From Variovorax paradoxus (GTDB lineage: Bacteria; Pseudomonadota; Gammaproteobacteria; Burkholderiales; Burkholderiaceae_C), in assembly GCF_024734665.1 (NCBI RefSeq), contig NZ_CP102931.1:1796001-1860000 (forward strand): a stretch of DNA of 64,000 bases, in the 5' to 3' direction. Position numbers and translations under genes: made by a program. Below the pieces are notes generated by a model. The model had not been told where the DNA came from. It was given only the letters and a program-made list of their open reading frames with translations, and searched no databases. Below, one piece after another: positions 61,159-64,000 of this stretch. The stretch's first letter is position 1, and each line of letters starts with the position of its first letter.

Positions 61159-61493
61159 ATCTTCACCCGACCGAGCCAGATGTCGCGGTACATCGCCCAG
61201 TCGCCCATGAAGGAGTAAAGCGGCCGCTTGAACGAGGCCGGCTTGTTCTTCTCGAACCCGAAGTGCCCGATCCAGGCAAAGCCGTAGCCCGCCACCAGCC
61301 CGGCCAGCAGCCACAGCGGGTTGAGTGTGACCACCAGCGCCACCAGGCACAGCAGAGAGATCGTCGAGCCCGCGAAATGCAGCCGCCTGCAGGTGATGTT
61401 GGCGTGCTCGGTCAGGTAGAACGGATAGAACTCCGCAAAGCTCTTGAATTGGCGCGGATCGACGGCAGATCGTGAGGCAGTCGTGGTGTTCAT
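61155..61493 (-). CDS. DUF962 (Mpo1/YGL010w-like) membrane protein
   Basis: Protein of 112 residues. FAEFYPFYLTEHANITCRRLH and WIGHFGFEKNKPASFKRPLY are the conserved parts of DUF962, with two hydrophobic segments between them. The yeast member Mpo1 is a 2-hydroxy fatty acid dioxygenase using His-coordinated iron; EH and GH motifs are present here. GGAG precedes ATG 61493. The bacterial role is unknown. Confidence 0.88.
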   Translation of the reverse strand: MNTTTASRSAVDPRQFKSFAEFYPFYLTEHANITCRRLHFAGSTISLLCLVALVVTLNPLWLLAGLVAGYGFAWIGHFGFEKNKPASFKRPLYSFMGDWAMYRDIWLGRVKI

Positions 61494-61607
61494 CGTGGAG
61501 TCTCCTGTGCCCCCCGAATCCCGTTGGGCGGGGGCTTTGTCCATAATAGCCACGACCTTCCGGCCGCACCACCCCGGCCTTCCGATCACACCACCGACGC
61601 ATCAGCC

Positions 61608-61994
61608 TTGAGCGCCCTTCCAAGCACCCCCGAATCCGTCGAGCCGGCCAGCAACGATGCGCCGTGGGTCGTGTGCCTTTGCGCCGAATGGTGCGGCACC
61701 TGCCGCGACTACCGGCCGCTGCTCGAAGAGGTGGCGCGCGCGCATCCGCAGTTCCGCTTCGCCTGGGTCGACATCGAAGACCACGCAGACATCGCCGACG
61801 CCTTCGACGTAGAGACCTTCCCGACCCTGCTGGTTGCGGGCGCCGACGGCACGCGGTTTCTGGGCCCGCTGCTGCCGCACGCCGAGACGCTGTCGCGCAT
61901 GCTCTCCGCGCTGCAGCCGCCAAAGCCTTCGAGCTTCGACGTCGACCTGCTGCTCGCCGTGCTCAACAAGAAGCCGACCGTCTTCACGGTCTGA
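61608..61994 (+). CDS. thioredoxin-like protein
   Basis: Protein of about 128 residues. The redox motif is EWCGTCRDY and the cis-Pro is in VETFPTLLV, so the fold and active site are those of thioredoxin. There is no ATG before the fold in this frame; TTG 61608 is the most plausible start, and the exact N-terminus is uncertain. There is no clear signal peptide, so it is probably cytosolic. It runs in the same direction as the NAD(P)-binding gene 15 bases downstream. Confidence 0.82.
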   Translation: MSALPSTPESVEPASNDAPWVVCLCAEWCGTCRDYRPLLEEVARAHPQFRFAWVDIEDHADIADAFDVETFPTLLVAGADGTRFLGPLLPHAETLSRMLSALQPPKPSSFDVDLLLAVLNKKPTVFTV

Positions 61995-62009
61995 CCGGAA
62001 GCCCCTTCC

Positions 62010-62672
62010 ATGAAAATCCTGATCTTCGGCGCCACCGGCATGGTGGGGCAGGGCGTGCTGCGCGAGTGTCTTCTAGCGCCCGACGTCGAGAGCGTCGTCG
62101 CGGTCGGCCGCAATGCCACGGGTCAGCAGCATCCCAGGCTGCGCGACCTGGTGCACAAGGACATGTACGACTACAGCGCCATCGAGCCGCAGCTGCAGGG
62201 CTTCGACGCCTGCTTCTTCTGCCTCGGCGTGTCGTCGGTCGGCATGAAGGAGCCAGAGTACAAGCGCATCACCTACGACCTGACGCTGGCCGCTGCCACC
62301 GTGCTCGCACGGCTCAACCCGGGCATGACCTTCACCTACGTGACGGGCGCCGGCACCGACAGCAGCGAGCGCGGCAGCAGCATGTGGGCGCGCGTGAAGG
62401 GCGCCACCGAAAACGCCCTGCTGCGCCTGCCGTTCAAGGCTGCCTACATGTTCCGCCCCGGCATGATCCAGCCGCTGCATGGCATTCGCTCGAAGACGCC
62501 GCTCTACGACGCTGCGATCGTCGTGCTCAGGCCCGTGCTCGGGCTGGCCCACAGCCTGTGGCCGAACAAGGTGACGACCACCGAGAAGATCGGCCGCGCC
62601 ATGCTGGCCGTGGCGCGCAACGGCGCACCGAAGGTGCTGCTCGATCCGGCGGACATCAACGCGCTGGGCTGA
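62010..62672 (+). CDS. NAD(P)-binding atypical SDR / epimerase-like protein
   Basis: Protein of 220 residues with the Rossmann motif IFGATGMVGQGVLREC at the N-terminus and a characteristic CLGVSSVGMKEPEYKRITYDLT. The segment TYVTGAGTDSSERGSSMWARVKG holds the Ser and Lys region. It resembles atypical short-chain dehydrogenases such as HTATIP2-like proteins; the canonical YxxxK is not clear, so it may bind nucleotide without classic catalysis. GGAAG lies before ATG 62010. Probably co-transcribed with the thioredoxin-like gene. Confidence 0.88.
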   Translation: MKILIFGATGMVGQGVLRECLLAPDVESVVAVGRNATGQQHPRLRDLVHKDMYDYSAIEPQLQGFDACFFCLGVSSVGMKEPEYKRITYDLTLAAATVLARLNPGMTFTYVTGAGTDSSERGSSMWARVKGATENALLRLPFKAAYMFRPGMIQPLHGIRSKTPLYDAAIVVLRPVLGLAHSLWPNKVTTTEKIGRAMLAVARNGAPKVLLDPADINALG

Positions 62673-62681
62673 AGAGCTTTT

Positions 62682-63623
62682 TCAGGCCGCAGCAGCCCGC
62701 GCCCGCCCCAGCTTGCGCCGGCCCGCGCTGGCGATTGCGCTCACCAGGTGCCGCACGAAGTCCTGCGCCAGCGGCGGCAGCGTGCGGCCTTCGAGCGCCA
62801 GCACCTGCAACTGCCGCTGCTGCAGCGGCGCCTCCGCAAAGGGTCGCGCCACCACCGTGCCCGCGTCGATCAGGTGCATCACCGTGAGCAGGCCCGACAA
62901 CATCACGTCGGGCGTGCGCAGCAACGGCAGCAGCACCGACGAGAAATTGCTCACGAAGAGCGCGTGGTACTGCAGCCCCTGCAGGCTGCAGGCCTGGTCG
63001 AACAGCTGGCGCGCGGTCACGCCCCTGTCGCCCACGGCCAGCGGATAGCGCACCGCGTCGGCCACCGACACCATCCGCTGGCGCGCCAGCGGATGGTCAG
63101 GGCGCAGCACCGCGTACACCGGCGCGGTGGCCGTGTGTTCTATCTTCAAGCCCGGCTCGGGCGCGACCACGTACTTGAGCGCGATGTCGGTCTCGCCGCG
63201 CGCCAGCAGCGCACTCACGCCGTCGGGCGAGCCCACGTGCAGTTCGAGCTGGCAGCCCGGATTCGCGGATTCGAAGCTGCGCATCACCAGCGGCATGAAA
63301 TGCCCCGCGAAGCCCTCGGTGCAGGCCATGCGGATGCGCCGTGCGCGCTGCCCGCCGAGGTCGCGCACCTGCTCGACCACCTGCTCGATGTCGAGCTGCG
63401 CATTGCGCAGGTGTGCGGCCAGCCGTTCGCCGGCGGCCGTGAGTGCCATGCCGCGCGCATGCCGCTCGAACAGCGGCGTGCCCAGGCTGTCTTCGAGCTT
63501 GGCGATCTGCCGGCTCACCGCCGAAGACGCCACGAACAGCCGCGCCGCAGCCTGGTTGACCGAACCGCTGCGCGCCACTTCGAGGAAGTGGCGCATCGGG
63601 ATGCTGAGAAGCGGGAGAGTCAT
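62682..63623 (-). CDS. LysR-family transcriptional regulator
   Basis: Protein of 313 residues. The N-terminal helix-turn-helix has VARSGSVNQAAARLFVASSAV and SRQIAKLEDSLGTPLFER, with the effector-binding domain after it. It is divergent from the M20 peptidase gene with a 114-base spacer, so that gene is its likely target. It ends nine bases after the NAD(P)-binding gene on the other strand. Confidence 0.93.
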   Translation of the reverse strand: MTLPLLSIPMRHFLEVARSGSVNQAAARLFVASSAVSRQIAKLEDSLGTPLFERHARGMALTAAGERLAAHLRNAQLDIEQVVEQVRDLGGQRARRIRMACTEGFAGHFMPLVMRSFESANPGCQLELHVGSPDGVSALLARGETDIALKYVVAPEPGLKIEHTATAPVYAVLRPDHPLARQRMVSVADAVRYPLAVGDRGVTARQLFDQACSLQGLQYHALFVSNFSSVLLPLLRTPDVMLSGLLTVMHLIDAGTVVARPFAEAPLQQRQLQVLALEGRTLPPLAQDFVRHLVSAIASAGRRKLGRARAAAA

Positions 63624-63737
63624 GACGCCAGGGTGTTGCCTTCAAGGCAATGGTAGCTTGCCAAAACGATGCTGGAAGCATCGGCCTTCAGGCCTTGTAC
63701 TTGCTGCACCCGATGGACAGACAGACAAGGAAGCCCT

Positions 63738-64000
63738 TCATGCAACGCACAGACAGCCTGGCCGCTGCCGCCGCCTACTTCGACGGGGGCGGCTTCTTCG
63801 CCGACCTCCAGCGCCGCGTCGCCTTTCGCACCGAGAGCGACACCGGCGCCGCCACCCCCGCGCTGGAGGCCTACCTGCGCGAGGAAATGACCCCGCCCCT
63901 CATGGCGCTCGGCTTCGCCTGCGAGGTGGTCGCCAACCCGGTGCCTGGCGGCGGGCCGTTCCTCATCGCGCGCCGCATCGAAGACCCGGCCCTGCCCACG
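63738..64000 (+). CDS. M20-family amidohydrolase/peptidase, N-terminal part
   Basis: Starts ATG 63738 (MQRTDSLAAAAAYFDGGGFF) with AAGGA nine bases upstream and runs off the window after 87 codons. The N-terminal pattern, with FRTESDTGAATPALEAYL and an alpha/beta start, resembles the beginning of M20 metallo-hydrolases. The metal-binding motifs lie beyond the end, so the family call is tentative. Confidence 0.68.

Noticed and set aside
58045..61923. Single long - strand frame covering the oxidase and far upstream
   Set aside because: Only 58045-59478 encodes a recognisable protein; the rest overlaps DUF2069, YihY and DUF962 genes that have clear motifs.

Overview
The window is GC-rich, densely coded DNA with the gene content and protein style of a beta-proteobacterium of the Comamonadaceae, most likely Variovorax. 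Pointers are the tRNA-Asp sequence, an HU protein with an Ala/Lys-rich tail, and an NRPS-PKS lipopeptide siderophore locus of the kind known in Variovorax (variochelin-like). The genus is inferred from gene content; no database search was possible.

Left flank (1-7502): the 3' part of tRNA-Asp and its terminator, a LysR regulator divergent from a glutathione S-transferase, an HU-like protein, two small hypothetical genes, a lipoprotein 5'-nucleotidase, a shortened DUF418 membrane protein, a SYLF-domain lipoprotein and a ParB-like nuclease-fold protein.

Centre (about 7650-57740): one large siderophore locus. A Fur-box promoter precedes an ECF sigma factor. Then, on the + strand, come a miniature FecR-N-domain protein, an MbtH protein, a type II thioesterase and six megasynthase polypeptides. 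The assembly line reads FAAL-ACP-C-A(X)-PCP / KS-AT-KR-ACP / C-A(X)-PCP-C-A(Thr)-PCP / C-A(Thr)-PCP-C*-A(Gly)-PCP-C-TauD / interface-A(Asp)-PCP / C-A(Ser)-PCP-TE. Four - strand genes follow in transcription order: FhuF-type reductase, hydroxyornithine formyltransferase, ornithine N5-monooxygenase and TonB receptor with an STN signalling domain. A second + strand operon holds a PvdE-type exporter, a Fur-family regulator, a PvdR/PvdT/OpmQ-type tripartite pump and two more miniature FecR-N-domain ORFs. A FecI/FecR pair with its own Fur box closes the locus.

Together these genes can make, export, re-import, reduce and regulate an acylated, partly polyketide peptide siderophore. Two residues X, probably (formyl-)hydroxyornithine, would give hydroxamates and one beta-hydroxyaspartate would give an alpha-hydroxycarboxylate, enough for six Fe(III) ligands. 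This structure is inferred from domain order and from specificity residues read by eye.

Right flank (57780-64000): a small hypothetical ORF, an FAD-linked oxidase, a DUF2069 membrane protein, a YihY/BrkB membrane protein, a DUF962 protein, a thioredoxin-like protein, an NAD(P)-binding protein, a LysR regulator and the start of an M20 peptidase. No stretch over 300 bases lacks a gene. I saw no CRISPR array, insertion sequence, phage gene or replication origin.
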